Shown: in pieces, positions 1 to 6,045 of the stretch | Layout: every line of letters starts with the position of its first letter | How positions within the stretch are numbered: position 1 is the first letter of the stretch | Assembly: GCF_946998835.1 (NCBI RefSeq) | Contig: NZ_CAMQAZ010000050.1 | Coordinates: 1-8,886 of the forward strand | Source: an uncultured Corynebacterium sp. | GTDB taxonomy: Bacteria; Actinomycetota; Actinomycetes; Mycobacteriales; Mycobacteriaceae | Reading direction: 5' to 3' | Length of the DNA stretch: 8,886 nt | Made by a program: the position numbers and the translations under genes | Notes under the pieces: generated by a model | Database searches by the model: none | The model's input: only the letters and a program-made list of their open reading frames with translations | Told to the model about the DNA's origin: nothing

Positions 1-380
1 AGATCAACTGCTAAAAATCAGCCCAATCGGACACACTTTTTGAGCCTTAACCCTCAACACTTAATCCACAGGTAATTACAGGTGCCTGATCTAGAGCCCA
101 TTCACTTTACACTTTTGGGCTCGTTAACTTTACGGTTCATCCTAATGAAAAAGGTGTCACTACCTGCAGAAACTAAGGAAAATCTAACCTTCCCCCGGCT
201 CTATTTTTGACACCGTTGTGGCGCTGAGAGACTGGGGGAGGTATCGCGGCAATGCAGTGCCCTTTTTGCTTCCGTGGCCTGGTTAGGGTTCCCTCCCCAG
301 GGGTTGGCATCGGTGAAGCCCTAGAGGGTTAAGGCTTTACCTATTGGGGTCTATATACCGTAGAGAGTTTAATGAAAATA
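1..380. other. Left-end gene-free region with inverted repeats
   Basis: I see no convincing gene here. It contains several inverted repeats: GAGCCCA at 94-100 against TGGGCTC at 116-122 (7-bp stem, 15-nt loop); GGTGTCA at 153-159 against TGACACC at 208-214; and a nested CCTGG..GGG/CCC..CCAGG structure around 280-299. The direct repeat ACTTTAC occurs at about 104-110 and 127-133. Composition is more AT-rich at about 100-210 and 335-380 than in the flanking coding region. The stretch probably holds the left junction of the element or flanking host intergenic DNA. I found no direct repeat longer than 8 bp shared with the right end, so no attachment site is called. Confidence 0.4.
43..336. repeat. 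Unit bounded by 13-bp perfect inverted repeats
   Basis: AGCCTTAACCCTC at 43-55 is repeated in inverted orientation at 324-336 (GAGGGTTAAGGCT), enclosing about 268 bp without a gene. This could be a small non-autonomous element with terminal inverted repeats, a pair of protein-binding sites, or chance. There is no evident target-site duplication next to either end (the preceding bases are ACTTTTTG, the following bases TTACCTAT), which weakens the transposon reading. Confidence 0.3.
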
Positions 381-382
381 CG

Positions 383-504
383 TGTTCCCCATGTTCCCCG
401 TGTTCCCGCTGGTAGAGGGGCTGCAATTCATGTTCCCTCCGTGTTCCCAAATGTGTTCCCTGTGTTCCCTGGCGGTGTTTTTCGCGTTCCCCGGTTGTGT
501 TCCC
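383..504. repeat. Iteron-like cluster, candidate replication origin
   Basis: Nine copies of TGTTCCC (reverse complement GGGAACA) lie in 122 bp, all in the same orientation. Their starts are 383, 392, 401, 431, 442, 454, 463, 485 (variant CGTTCCC) and 498. The first three, and the pair 454/463, have a 9-bp period. An AT-rich stretch with TCTATATA precedes the cluster. It sits just past the terminator of the leftward replication operon. In phage satellites and phage P4, an SF3 helicase/primase binds short iterons at the origin; the P4 iterons as I recall them (GGTGAACA-type) resemble GGGGAACA here. Origin function is inferred. Confidence 0.55.
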
Positions 505-550
505 GTTTTTAGGTGTTGTATCAACAGTTTCGCTGATAGGTTTTGTGCAT

Positions 551-598
551 GAAAAAGTGGCCGTCACGGGCATCTGGTGTGATGCGGTGGCGGCCACT
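551..598 (-). terminator. Intrinsic terminator of the leftward operon
   Basis: On the minus strand AGTGGCCG (598-591) pairs with CGGCCACT (563-556) and is followed by a run of five T (556-552). Inside, CAC and GCATC pair with GATGC and GTG around an ACACCA loop, so nearly the whole hairpin is base-paired. It lies 22 bp past the stop of the last gene of the operon and separates that gene from the iteron cluster. This is a textbook Rho-independent terminator for leftward transcription. Confidence 0.85.
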
Positions 599-619
599 AG
601 GCGGGGTGAGATGAAGGGG

Positions 620-1609
620 CTAGTAGAAGGCGGCTCGCTGTTCTGCTGCGCGCTGGTGGTCTCCTGGGGTAAGGCTCACGCGGGCGGCTGCATCTTCGCG
701 TACTTCGGTTTTGCCCCAGCTGTCCAGTGCCTTGATGCGCTGCTTGATGGTTTCTTCGTCGGTTGAGATGTCGAGCTTCATTCCGTCGTATTCGCCTTGT
801 GCGAGCTTTACGAGGAAGTCTGGAAAGTGGCTTCGTGCTTCGGCTGCGATCTTCGTGCGGCTGCTGTGCTCGGCGATGTCGTGTTGGGTTGATTCCCATC
901 CGGTCATGATGCCGTTGTTGACCTGCTGCAGTGGTTCAAGTGGTGTGATGTTGGCGAACAGGCAGATGCCAGGCACGCGCTGTGCTTCGGCTCCTCCTCG
1001 CTGCGCAAAGTAGATTTGGAGCGCCTGCAGCTTAGCTCCGTTGGTGATGAAGGTTGTGTAGTCGTTGCCGCGTGCTGCCAGTGCCTTGTGGTCTGTGCTC
1101 CATGCGAGTTGTCCGAGTGCGCGCGCTGCTTCTTGGAAGTTGCGCTGCACTGTGTCGGTGTCGAGCTGTGCTGCGATCTGTAGGCGTGTGGTGCGGTTGT
1201 TGGCTACCCCTCGGGCTGCGCTGCGGAGGGCGGCGGTGGTGGCGCGTTCGAGTGGGGAGACCCCACCCCCGTCCGCGAGGTAGGTGGGGGTAGCTGCTTT
1301 TTCCACGTGGGCGGTGATGGTCTTGTCCCACTGGTCAACGTTGGTTGATACCAGGGCGTCTACGAGGGCGTCGCGGCTTGCCTGCTGTTCTTGGCGTGCG
1401 AGGTCGTGGAAGAACTTCGGTGCCTGCATTGCGCGTTGGTGTAGGTCGTTCCACTGCTTCGGTGGCTTGATTTTGGTTTCCCAGGTCTGCGCGAGCCAGG
1501 TCATTTCGGCGGTGCCAGTGTCGGCGCTTACCGGTGGTGTGTCGATGAAGTTGATGTGCTGCTGGCGCGCGGTGGTGGTGGCCATGTTGCCAATGCCAGG
1601 GATTGTCAT
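620..1609 (-). CDS. Hypothetical protein, last gene of the operon (329 aa)
   Basis: I do not recognise this protein. It is mainly helical and Ala/Gln-rich, with no signal peptide, membrane segment or cysteine cluster. The start chosen is ATG 1609 because a perfect AAAGGAGG lies 9 nt upstream. In the same frame an ATG at 1702 overlaps the whiB stop as ATGA and would add 31 mostly Pro/Thr/His residues, so coupled initiation there is possible. The gene is promoter-distal, right before the terminator, the position where satellites often keep accessory functions against helper phage or host. That role is position-based inference only. Other options are a replication accessory or capsid-interference protein. 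Confidence 0.75.
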   Translation of the reverse strand: MTIPGIGNMATTTARQQHINFIDTPPVSADTGTAEMTWLAQTWETKIKPPKQWNDLHQRAMQAPKFFHDLARQEQQASRDALVDALVSTNVDQWDKTITAHVEKAATPTYLADGGGVSPLERATTAALRSAARGVANNRTTRLQIAAQLDTDTVQRNFQEAARALGQLAWSTDHKALAARGNDYTTFITNGAKLQALQIYFAQRGGAEAQRVPGICLFANITPLEPLQQVNNGIMTGWESTQHDIAEHSSRTKIAAEARSHFPDFLVKLAQGEYDGMKLDISTDEETIKQRIKALDSWGKTEVREDAAARVSLTPGDHQRAAEQRAAFY

Positions 1610-1698
1610 GTTGGTGTGCCTCCTTTGGGCGTTGATTGTGTGTAGATGTGGTGTTGTTGGTGGTTGGGGCGGTGGTGCTCGTTGTAGTGGGGTGGGGG

Positions 1699-2025
1699 TC
1701 ATGCTGCTTCCTTGTGGTCTTGTGGTTGTCCGTTGTCTCCGTAGAGTTCTCCTGCCCAGATGCCGCGGCGTTCTTCTGGGGGAGTGCTGGCGGCTACTTT
1801 GCGGCACTCTCTGCGGGCGTCACAGATGCGGCAGAGGGTGCGTGCGTGATGGTGGCGGGCTTCGCGCTGCTCCGTCGTTTCGCCGTCGATGGTGTGGTCG
1901 AACAGTGGTGCTCGGCCACGGCACGCGGCTTGAGTGAAGATCAGGCTGTAGGCGGGTGTCAGCAGTGGCGCGAGGTAGGCGGGTACTTCCTTGATGTTCG
2001 GCCAGGGGTATTTGGCTTTAGGCAT
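1699..2025 (-). CDS. WhiB-family Fe-S transcription factor
   Basis: This 108-aa protein has the WhiB layout: Cys35, then C65-x2-C68-x5-C74 to hold a [4Fe-4S] cluster, followed by the Gly/Trp turn GIWAG at 88-92 and a short basic/polar tail. WhiB-like proteins occur in actinobacteria and their phages; they bind the primary sigma factor region 4 and change transcription, and phage copies can act against host WhiB2 in septation (known of the family). Here it overlaps the upstream 66-aa gene by 8 bp and has only a weak ribosome-binding site, so translation is likely coupled. Its place in the operon suggests reprogramming of host or helper-phage transcription; that is inference. The tail after GIWAG is short and lacks a clearly basic AT-hook. 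Confidence 0.9.
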   Translation of the reverse strand: MPKAKYPWPNIKEVPAYLAPLLTPAYSLIFTQAACRGRAPLFDHTIDGETTEQREARHHHARTLCRICDARRECRKVAASTPPEERRGIWAGELYGDNGQPQDHKEAA

Positions 2026-2218
2026 CTGTGATTTGTTCCATCAGGTCGATGAGGTTGTTAGTCAGCTGCCTTACTTCACGGGGGCTGATTAGGTAAGGCT
2101 CACATCCGATGATGAGGAAGATTTGATGCCCTCCGTCTTTGAGGTCTCGGCGGGCGCGTACTGCGATTTTTTCGCCTTGGGGCTTGCGTATCGTTGCGAT
2201 GCGCGGGTCGGTTACCAT
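2018..2218 (-). CDS. Small hypothetical protein (66 aa)
   Basis: A 66-aa protein with a basic N-terminal half (RARRDLKDGG at about 21-30), a strand-like FLIIG segment (34-38), and a C-terminal helix (SPREVRQLTNNLIDLMEQ, about 45-62). ATG 2218 is chosen for the AGGAGAAACATC spacing just upstream; extending further upstream runs into the helicase coding sequence in another frame. It lies between helicase and whiB, overlapping whiB by 8 bp. The fold suggests a small regulatory or nucleic-acid-associated protein, but I do not recognise the family. Confidence 0.75.
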   Translation of the reverse strand: MVTDPRIATIRKPQGEKIAVRARRDLKDGGHQIFLIIGCEPYLISPREVRQLTNNLIDLMEQITDA

Positions 2219-2228
2219 GATGTTTCTC

Positions 2229-3746
2229 CTATGAGGTTCCTGCGATGATCCAGCTGTCGGTGCTGTCGGTGTCGATGAGCTTGATGCCGCGATATTCACG
2301 CCAGCGCTTAATCTTGGAAGTGCCGTCGGCGCGAGTGGTTTTCTCCTTCGGCATGATGTGTTCAACGGTGGGATAAGCGGCGGTGATGGTGTTGGCCAGG
2401 GTTACTGAGTTCATGCGCGCGCGGCCTTGACTGTCACACCATTGGCGGTAGATGCGGTTAACTTCCTTGGCGTCAGCGGCATCGTTTTTATCTCCCGTGA
2501 TGATGAGCTTGTCGTTTTCGTCTGCCCAGTCGATGAACTCATCGAGCGGGCGGGCAAGGTCGGCCAGAGTGTCTACGAGTCCGCGAGCGCCGGAGGGGTT
2601 TGTGAACCGTCCGTTTTGCCTGTCGAGCTGGTCTAGTCCTTCGAGTGCCCACACGAAAATTCCGGGTAGTTCGGCTAGTAGTTTGTCGGCTAGGTCTGGG
2701 TCTGGGTTATTAGTGAAGCTCTTTTCCAGGCGGATGATGGAAAACCTGCGCAGGATAGCTCCGGATGAGTCCTTAAACCGCGGCAGCTCGTTGGAGACGA
2801 ACAGCAGGCGAGTACCTAGGCGGCCAAACCACGGGTCTTTGTATTTGCGGTCAATGCCCATTGGGTCGTCGGCGATGAGGGACAGCAGGCGCTCTACAGC
2901 TCGTTTTCCGGCGTGCTCGGTGTCGCGCGCGTCCTCCATAACGGCCAATGGTTTACCGATGCAACCGGATAGCATCGAGTCATTGCGGGCGATGCCGTCG
3001 AGGGTGATTGTTGCGGTGTTGCCGTCTCCCATCAGCGCGCGGATTACAGTTGCTATGACTCCCTTGCCTGCGCCGGATGCTCCGATGAGCATGAGGGACT
3101 TTTGGAGATCAGTGCGGCCACTGAGCAGGTAGCCCATGAATTCTCGGAGTAGGTGAGCGCCTTCGGGGTCGTGTTCAAATACTTCGTCAAGGAACTTTGC
3201 CCATCGTGGGCACTTGGCGTTGGGGTCATAGTTAAATGGCAGGCTCCAGGTGTTGAAGATTGCGGGCGTGTGGTCGGTGAGTTTGCGGGTGTCCAGATTG
3301 AACAGTCCGTTAGCCATCGAGATGATGTTTCCGGCTGGGGTGCCGGTGCCGGTGGCGTAAGGCGGTTGAGCGTCGTAGTCCTGCATCGTGAGGATCTTGA
3401 GAGGTTCCAGGATGTCGGAGACACGACGGGTGGTTGGTGCCCAGGGTTTAACCTCACCATCGGTGCCAGCGGGGTAAGCCTGCTTTTCTAGGTGCTCCCA
3501 GATATCGCCCTTGGACTCGATGGCATCCTTCGGGGCGTGCCATTCGGTGCCTGCGTAGTGCCAGAGTTGTCCCTTCCAGTACGCGAGTAGAGGAAGGTTT
3601 TCGGGGTTGGTGTAGAGGTCACGGACAAGGTGGCGGGCTACCGCCATTGGCTGTGATGGTGCCGGGTAGATGCCCCAGTCGGCGGGTGGTTGGATGAGTC
3701 CGGCGTCTACGCGGGCTGTGAGGTTCATGCGCGTGGTGGTGGTCAT
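2229..3746 (-). CDS. D5/P4-type superfamily 3 replicative helicase
   Basis: This 505-aa protein matches the phage/plasmid primase P4-family C-terminal module. Residues about 40-215 are the D5-N-like region (NGLFNLDT at about 146-153, WAKFLDEVF, LREFMGYLLSG). The SF3 ATPase core follows: Walker A GASGAGKG at 222-229, Walker B AVMED at 268-272, motif C LFVSNE at 315-320 and the Arg pair in ILRRFS (333-334). A C-terminal winged-helix-like region (about 425-490) may bind DNA. It should unwind the element's origin, acting with the PrimPol just upstream, whose stop overlaps this start as ATGA. The iterons at 383-504 are its likely target (inferred). Confidence 0.93.
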   Translation of the reverse strand: MTTTTRMNLTARVDAGLIQPPADWGIYPAPSQPMAVARHLVRDLYTNPENLPLLAYWKGQLWHYAGTEWHAPKDAIESKGDIWEHLEKQAYPAGTDGEVKPWAPTTRRVSDILEPLKILTMQDYDAQPPYATGTGTPAGNIISMANGLFNLDTRKLTDHTPAIFNTWSLPFNYDPNAKCPRWAKFLDEVFEHDPEGAHLLREFMGYLLSGRTDLQKSLMLIGASGAGKGVIATVIRALMGDGNTATITLDGIARNDSMLSGCIGKPLAVMEDARDTEHAGKRAVERLLSLIADDPMGIDRKYKDPWFGRLGTRLLFVSNELPRFKDSSGAILRRFSIIRLEKSFTNNPDPDLADKLLAELPGIFVWALEGLDQLDRQNGRFTNPSGARGLVDTLADLARPLDEFIDWADENDKLIITGDKNDAADAKEVNRIYRQWCDSQGRARMNSVTLANTITAAYPTVEHIMPKEKTTRADGTSKIKRWREYRGIKLIDTDSTDSWIIAGTS

Positions 3747-4510
3747 GCTGCCACCTCCTGCGCTGCGCGTCGTGCGCTAGCGAGGGTGCGCATAATTTCC
3801 GGCTCGGATAGCCCGGTGCAGGCGGCTGCGCTAGCTAGTTCTTCCGAGATGTCTAACCCGTACTTGTAGGCGATGAAGGCGGCGCGGTTAAGTGTCTCGT
3901 TGCGAGAACCAGACTGTGCGGCGGCCACGTCGTTGATAAGCCGGCCGGCAAGGTTGCCGCTGGCGGAAACTGCGCGGGGGATAACCGGCTGCACTTTCGC
4001 CGGTGGCCGGAACACGTAGCGCTGTAGATGCTTCGGCAGTTCTGGGAGCTGGTTGGGGTCATGCCAGGACTGAAACACGTAAGGGCGGCCAGTGCCCGGG
4101 TGTGTGCTGCCGGGCATCACCAAATAGCCACGGTGGTTTTTAAGGTCGATGCCGTCCCCGGCTGTCTTGTTCACGGGAGCGGAGTAGGGGAGCCGGAACC
4201 AGATGTGAAGGCCACCGGAGCCGGTGCGAGTGACCAGCGTGGCGGGGAGGTATTTCCCCTTGTTGATTCGGCGCCAGGTGTTATTGCCGCCATTGCGCGG
4301 GTCGATGTCGAACACGATCACGTTCGCGGCGGGTCGTGCTCCGATGTTGGCATGTGGCCAGCGTGTCCACCATGATTCAAGCTGTGCTTGGTTGGTGGTT
4401 GCGTCCTTGTGGCCGTGGCGGGTTAGAGGTGCTTTTCCTTTGAGTGGAAAGACTTCCAGCCCCCACCCTGCGAGGGTGGCGGCGTCCGCGTATTGCTGTG
4501 TATGAGTCAT
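3743..4510 (-). CDS. Primase-polymerase (PrimPol, AEP superfamily)
   Basis: This 255-aa protein fits the bifunctional DNA primase/polymerase N-terminal family. It has GLEVFPLKGKAPL at 17-29, the metal-binding FDIDP (Asp68, Asp70) at 67-71, TGSGGLH at 96-102 (His102), and GIDLKNHRGYLVMPGS at 120-135. Residues about 185-250 (RNETLNRAAF to the end) resemble the helical primase C-terminal segment that links such primases to SF3 helicases. It should make primers and possibly extend them at the element's origin. ATG 4510 has GGAGG 7 nt upstream. That site is covered by a 7-bp stem in the leader RNA (4515-4547), so its translation is probably controlled. In many relatives PrimPol and helicase are one polypeptide; here they are separate and coupled by ATGA. 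Confidence 0.92.
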   Translation of the reverse strand: MTHTQQYADAATLAGWGLEVFPLKGKAPLTRHGHKDATTNQAQLESWWTRWPHANIGARPAANVIVFDIDPRNGGNNTWRRINKGKYLPATLVTRTGSGGLHIWFRLPYSAPVNKTAGDGIDLKNHRGYLVMPGSTHPGTGRPYVFQSWHDPNQLPELPKHLQRYVFRPPAKVQPVIPRAVSASGNLAGRLINDVAAAQSGSRNETLNRAAFIAYKYGLDISEELASAAACTGLSEPEIMRTLASARRAAQEVAA

Positions 4511-4740
4511 GAAGGAACCTCCAATGTGTCAACGGGTAGTGAGGTTCGCTAGGGTCAGCTCCTGGCTGCGCCTAAGCCACTGTCTGTGTGGGGCGGCTTA
4601 TGCGGCTCCTGGCCTGCGCCCGTGGCTGCCCACGCGGTTTGTGGGGCTTCGTGCCCTGCGCGGGAATTGCACCCGCGTTCGCTTCCCAGGGCTCCTATTC
4701 AGTTTGTTTTCGTCACTCCTATTTCGTCACACCCTTGTTT
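4511..4740 (-). ncRNA. Structured leader RNA of the replication genes
   Basis: This gene-free stretch reads on the minus strand as a chain of helices. GCCCTG (4692-4687) pairs with CAGGGC (4658-4653), enclosing CGCGGG (4677-4672) and CCCGCG (4664-4659) around loop TGCAATT. The strand 4653-4656 can instead pair with 4644-4647 (GGGC-ACGAA-GCCC), so the two are mutually exclusive. Further hairpins: CGTGG/CCACG (4621-4634), GGC-CAGGA-GCC (4604-4614), TAAGCC/GGCTTA (4573-4600), CAGC-CAGGA-GCTG (4556-4568), and the final stem over the PrimPol Shine-Dalgarno sequence. GGGTGCAATTCCC with GGGAA just upstream resembles the P5 core of cobalamin riboswitches, but the rest of that consensus is not clear. 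It could be a riboswitch-like leader or a trans-acting RNA. Confidence 0.5.
4515..4547 (-). promoter_or_regulatory. Stem sequestering the PrimPol ribosome-binding site
   Basis: On the minus strand GAACCTC (4547-4541) is perfectly complementary to GAGGTTC (4521-4515), and the latter contains most of the GGAGG ribosome-binding site of the PrimPol gene. The loop is 19 nt. Forming this 7-bp stem would block initiation at ATG 4510, so an alternative fold or a bound ligand, protein or RNA would be needed for full expression. Confidence 0.5.
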
Positions 4741-4746
4741 TCTCCC

Positions 4747-4774
4747 CTTATAGTTGGGCGGTGGTGGTTGTAAA
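4747..4774 (-). promoter_or_regulatory. Promoter for the leader RNA and replication genes
   Basis: On the minus strand TTTACA (4774-4769) and TATAAG (4752-4747) are spaced by 16 bp, a good primary-sigma-factor promoter. It overlaps the end of the 40-aa gene and would start transcription at about 4740, giving a leader of about 230 nt before the PrimPol start codon. Replication genes could thus be expressed separately from the upstream small genes. Confidence 0.5.
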
Positions 4775-4870
4775 ACCGCTTAAATCAAGGGTGTTGAGCA
4801 GGGTGTTTGCCCAGTTGACTAGTTCTTCGTCTGCCGCGTTGAGTAGGGCGGTGGCGTCCATCGTGGTCAT
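4748..4870 (-). CDS. 40-aa peptide, translationally coupled
   Basis: A 40-aa acidic peptide (MTTMDATALLNAADEELVNW and on to TTTTAQL). It starts at ATG 4870, which overlaps the upstream stop as ATGA, the coupling also used between PrimPol and helicase. Residues about 6-34 form an amphipathic helix. The MTT start is shared with most of its operon neighbours. I recognise no family. Its stop lies inside the predicted -10 of the leader promoter. Confidence 0.6.
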   Translation of the reverse strand: MTTMDATALLNAADEELVNWANTLLNTLDLSGFTTTTAQL

Positions 4871-5193
4871 GCTGCGCTGTCCTTCGGTTGAGCAATGTCC
4901 ACAATGTCCAGTGCTAGGGACGCGGGGATTCTGAACGTTGGCCAATGGCCTTTCATCTCTTTTTCGAGTCGCTCCATGTCCTGGCAGGCTGAGCATGGGT
5001 AGTACTCGGCGGATAGCGGTACACCGTTGCTATCAACCTTCACGGGGGTTGAGTGCTGCCGGTTGATGAACTTTCCACACGAGGTGTGGTCGCCTGCCTC
5101 TGTTCGGCGGACGATGAAGTGTGATGCGCGGCGGCGTCGCTTATGCCTACTGCCCGTTGATTCGGTTGTGGTAATCTTTGGGTTGGTAGTCAT
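4867..5193 (-). CDS. Putative zinc-binding small phage protein (108 aa)
   Basis: The 108-aa protein has HTSC (His36, Cys39) and CSAC (Cys67, Cys70), an HxxC...CxxC arrangement typical of a small zinc knuckle or ribbon. This resembles short actinophage proteins with a THxxCG...CPxC layout. The N-terminus is very basic (HKRRRR at 17-22), consistent with nucleic-acid contact, and the C-terminal half is helical. AAAGGAAAGG precedes ATG 5193. It follows a large hairpin (5227-5261) and overlaps the 40-aa gene by 4 bp. DNA or RNA binding is inferred; the specific function is unknown. Confidence 0.7.
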   Translation of the reverse strand: MTTNPKITTTESTGSRHKRRRRASHFIVRRTEAGDHTSCGKFINRQHSTPVKVDSNGVPLSAEYYPCSACQDMERLEKEMKGHWPTFRIPASLALDIVDIAQPKDSAA

Positions 5194-5226
5194 TGTGATG
5201 ACCTTTCCTTTCTTTTTGGGAATGTA

Positions 5227-5266
5227 GACGCTCTAGCTTTTCAGCCCTCGGCTAGAGCGTCTTTTT
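5227..5266 (+). terminator. Perfect 11-bp hairpin with T-tract on the plus strand
   Basis: GACGCTCTAGC (5227-5237) and GCTAGAGCGTC (5251-5261) form a perfect 11-bp stem with a 13-nt loop, followed by TTTTT at 5262-5266 on the plus strand. Flanking genes run leftward, so the T-run is in the wrong direction to end their transcript; on the minus strand the stem is preceded by AAAAA and followed by TACATTCCC. It may stop antisense transcription, or act in the leftward mRNA as a processing or stability hairpin before the zinc-protein gene. Confidence 0.6.
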
Positions 5267-5671
5267 CTATTCCTGGTTTTCTTGCTTTTCGATGTAGTTG
5301 AAGATTGCCGACATGACGGCTTCACCCTTGGAGACAAGCTCCTGCATCGTGTAATCAAAAACCGCCCCGGCTACAGCGTTGATGATCTCGTTAAAATCGT
5401 CGATGCCTGCCAGCCCGTCGAGGAACTTCTTCGTCTTTTCGGTCTCCATGTCCTCATCGGAGATCGTGACGCCTGCCGAGCGTTCGATGAGTAGCGCGGC
5501 AGCTACCCGGCGGTAGTCCTGGTTTCCTGCAATTTCGGAGGCCAGGCGGTCTTTAACCACTTGTTCCCAGGGGGCGCCTTCCTTCGCGCGGTCTGGCATC
5601 TCCTGGTTGATGAAGTGCTCTGCCAGGTCGCACAAGTTGGTCATGTGCTCGTTGATGGTCTGTGTAGTCAT
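5267..5671 (-). CDS. Hypothetical acidic helical protein (134 aa)
   Basis: A 134-aa, acidic, almost entirely helical soluble protein with no cysteine motif or membrane segment. Seen features are EMPDRAKEGAPWEQVVKDRL (24-43), YRRVAAALLIERSAG (about 53-67) and a long C-terminal helical half ending IEKQENQE. ATG 5671 has AAAGGG upstream. It begins MTT like the flanking genes and lies second from the end of the small-gene block. I do not recognise the family; its position among early genes suggests a modulator of helper phage or host, by context only. Confidence 0.7.
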   Translation of the reverse strand: MTTQTINEHMTNLCDLAEHFINQEMPDRAKEGAPWEQVVKDRLASEIAGNQDYRRVAAALLIERSAGVTISDEDMETEKTKKFLDGLAGIDDFNEIINAVAGAVFDYTMQELVSKGEAVMSAIFNYIEKQENQE

Positions 5672-5699
5672 GAGTGCAGCCCTTTCTTCTTTTTTGGGG

Positions 5700-6023
5700 T
5701 TACGCGCAATCCAAGGACATGCCTAAAGCGGGGTTGGAATAGTTCCCGGATGGGTGAAGCGTGCTGGTCATTTCGCCTTCTTCGTCGGTGTACGAGATGT
5801 TTACCGGAACCTCGTTTGAGTAGCGCTGCAGGTCGGCCACGTTGCGCGCGCTGGCTTCGGCCTGGATGAGTTTTCCCATCGTGCGGATGGCCTGAATGGA
5901 GGTTGATACCTGAACGGATGGGTTGTTGTCGTTGAGCTCTTCCAGTACCTCGATTGCGATGTCGAGCATTGTGGTGTTTGCGAGGTAGGCCAGGGAGTCG
6001 GCGGGGGTGTAGTTGGTAGTCAT
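5700..6023 (-). CDS. Hypothetical protein (107 aa)
   Basis: A 107-aa acidic protein. The first about 70 residues are helical (SLAYLANTTMLDIAIEVLEE; IQAIRTMGKLIQAEASARN) and the C-terminal about 35 look like a strand pair (VPVNISYTDEEGEMTSTLHP). ATG 6023 is preferred over upstream starts because AAGGAAGGAA lies just before it and an earlier start would overlap the next gene by about 130 bp. It begins MTTN. No family recognised. Confidence 0.68.
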   Translation of the reverse strand: MTTNYTPADSLAYLANTTMLDIAIEVLEELNDNNPSVQVSTSIQAIRTMGKLIQAEASARNVADLQRYSNEVPVNISYTDEEGEMTSTLHPSGNYSNPALGMSLDCA

Positions 6024-6045
6024 TGAGGTTGTTCCTTCCTTGGTG

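Noticed and set aside
383..504. CRISPR array based on GTGTTCCCC-like sequence
   Set aside because: The repeat is only 7-8 bp and spacing is 9-30 bp, so there are no repeat-spacer units; iterons fit better.
1284..2031. Long plus-strand open frames opposite whiB and the terminal gene
   Set aside because: They are mirror frames of GC-rich leftward genes; the leftward frames have ribosome-binding sites and, for whiB, family motifs.
4653..4692. tRNA-like T-arm and acceptor stem on the minus strand
   Set aside because: GCGGG-TGCAATT-CCCGC followed by GCAGGGC looks like a T-arm plus acceptor strand, but the loop lacks the TTC signature and only 9 nt separate the 5' strand from the arm, leaving no room for D and anticodon arms.
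4509..4934. 141-codon plus-strand open frame over the leader
   Set aside because: It is antisense to the leader and two leftward genes, has no ribosome-binding site and has a low-complexity composition; the structured leader explains the region better.
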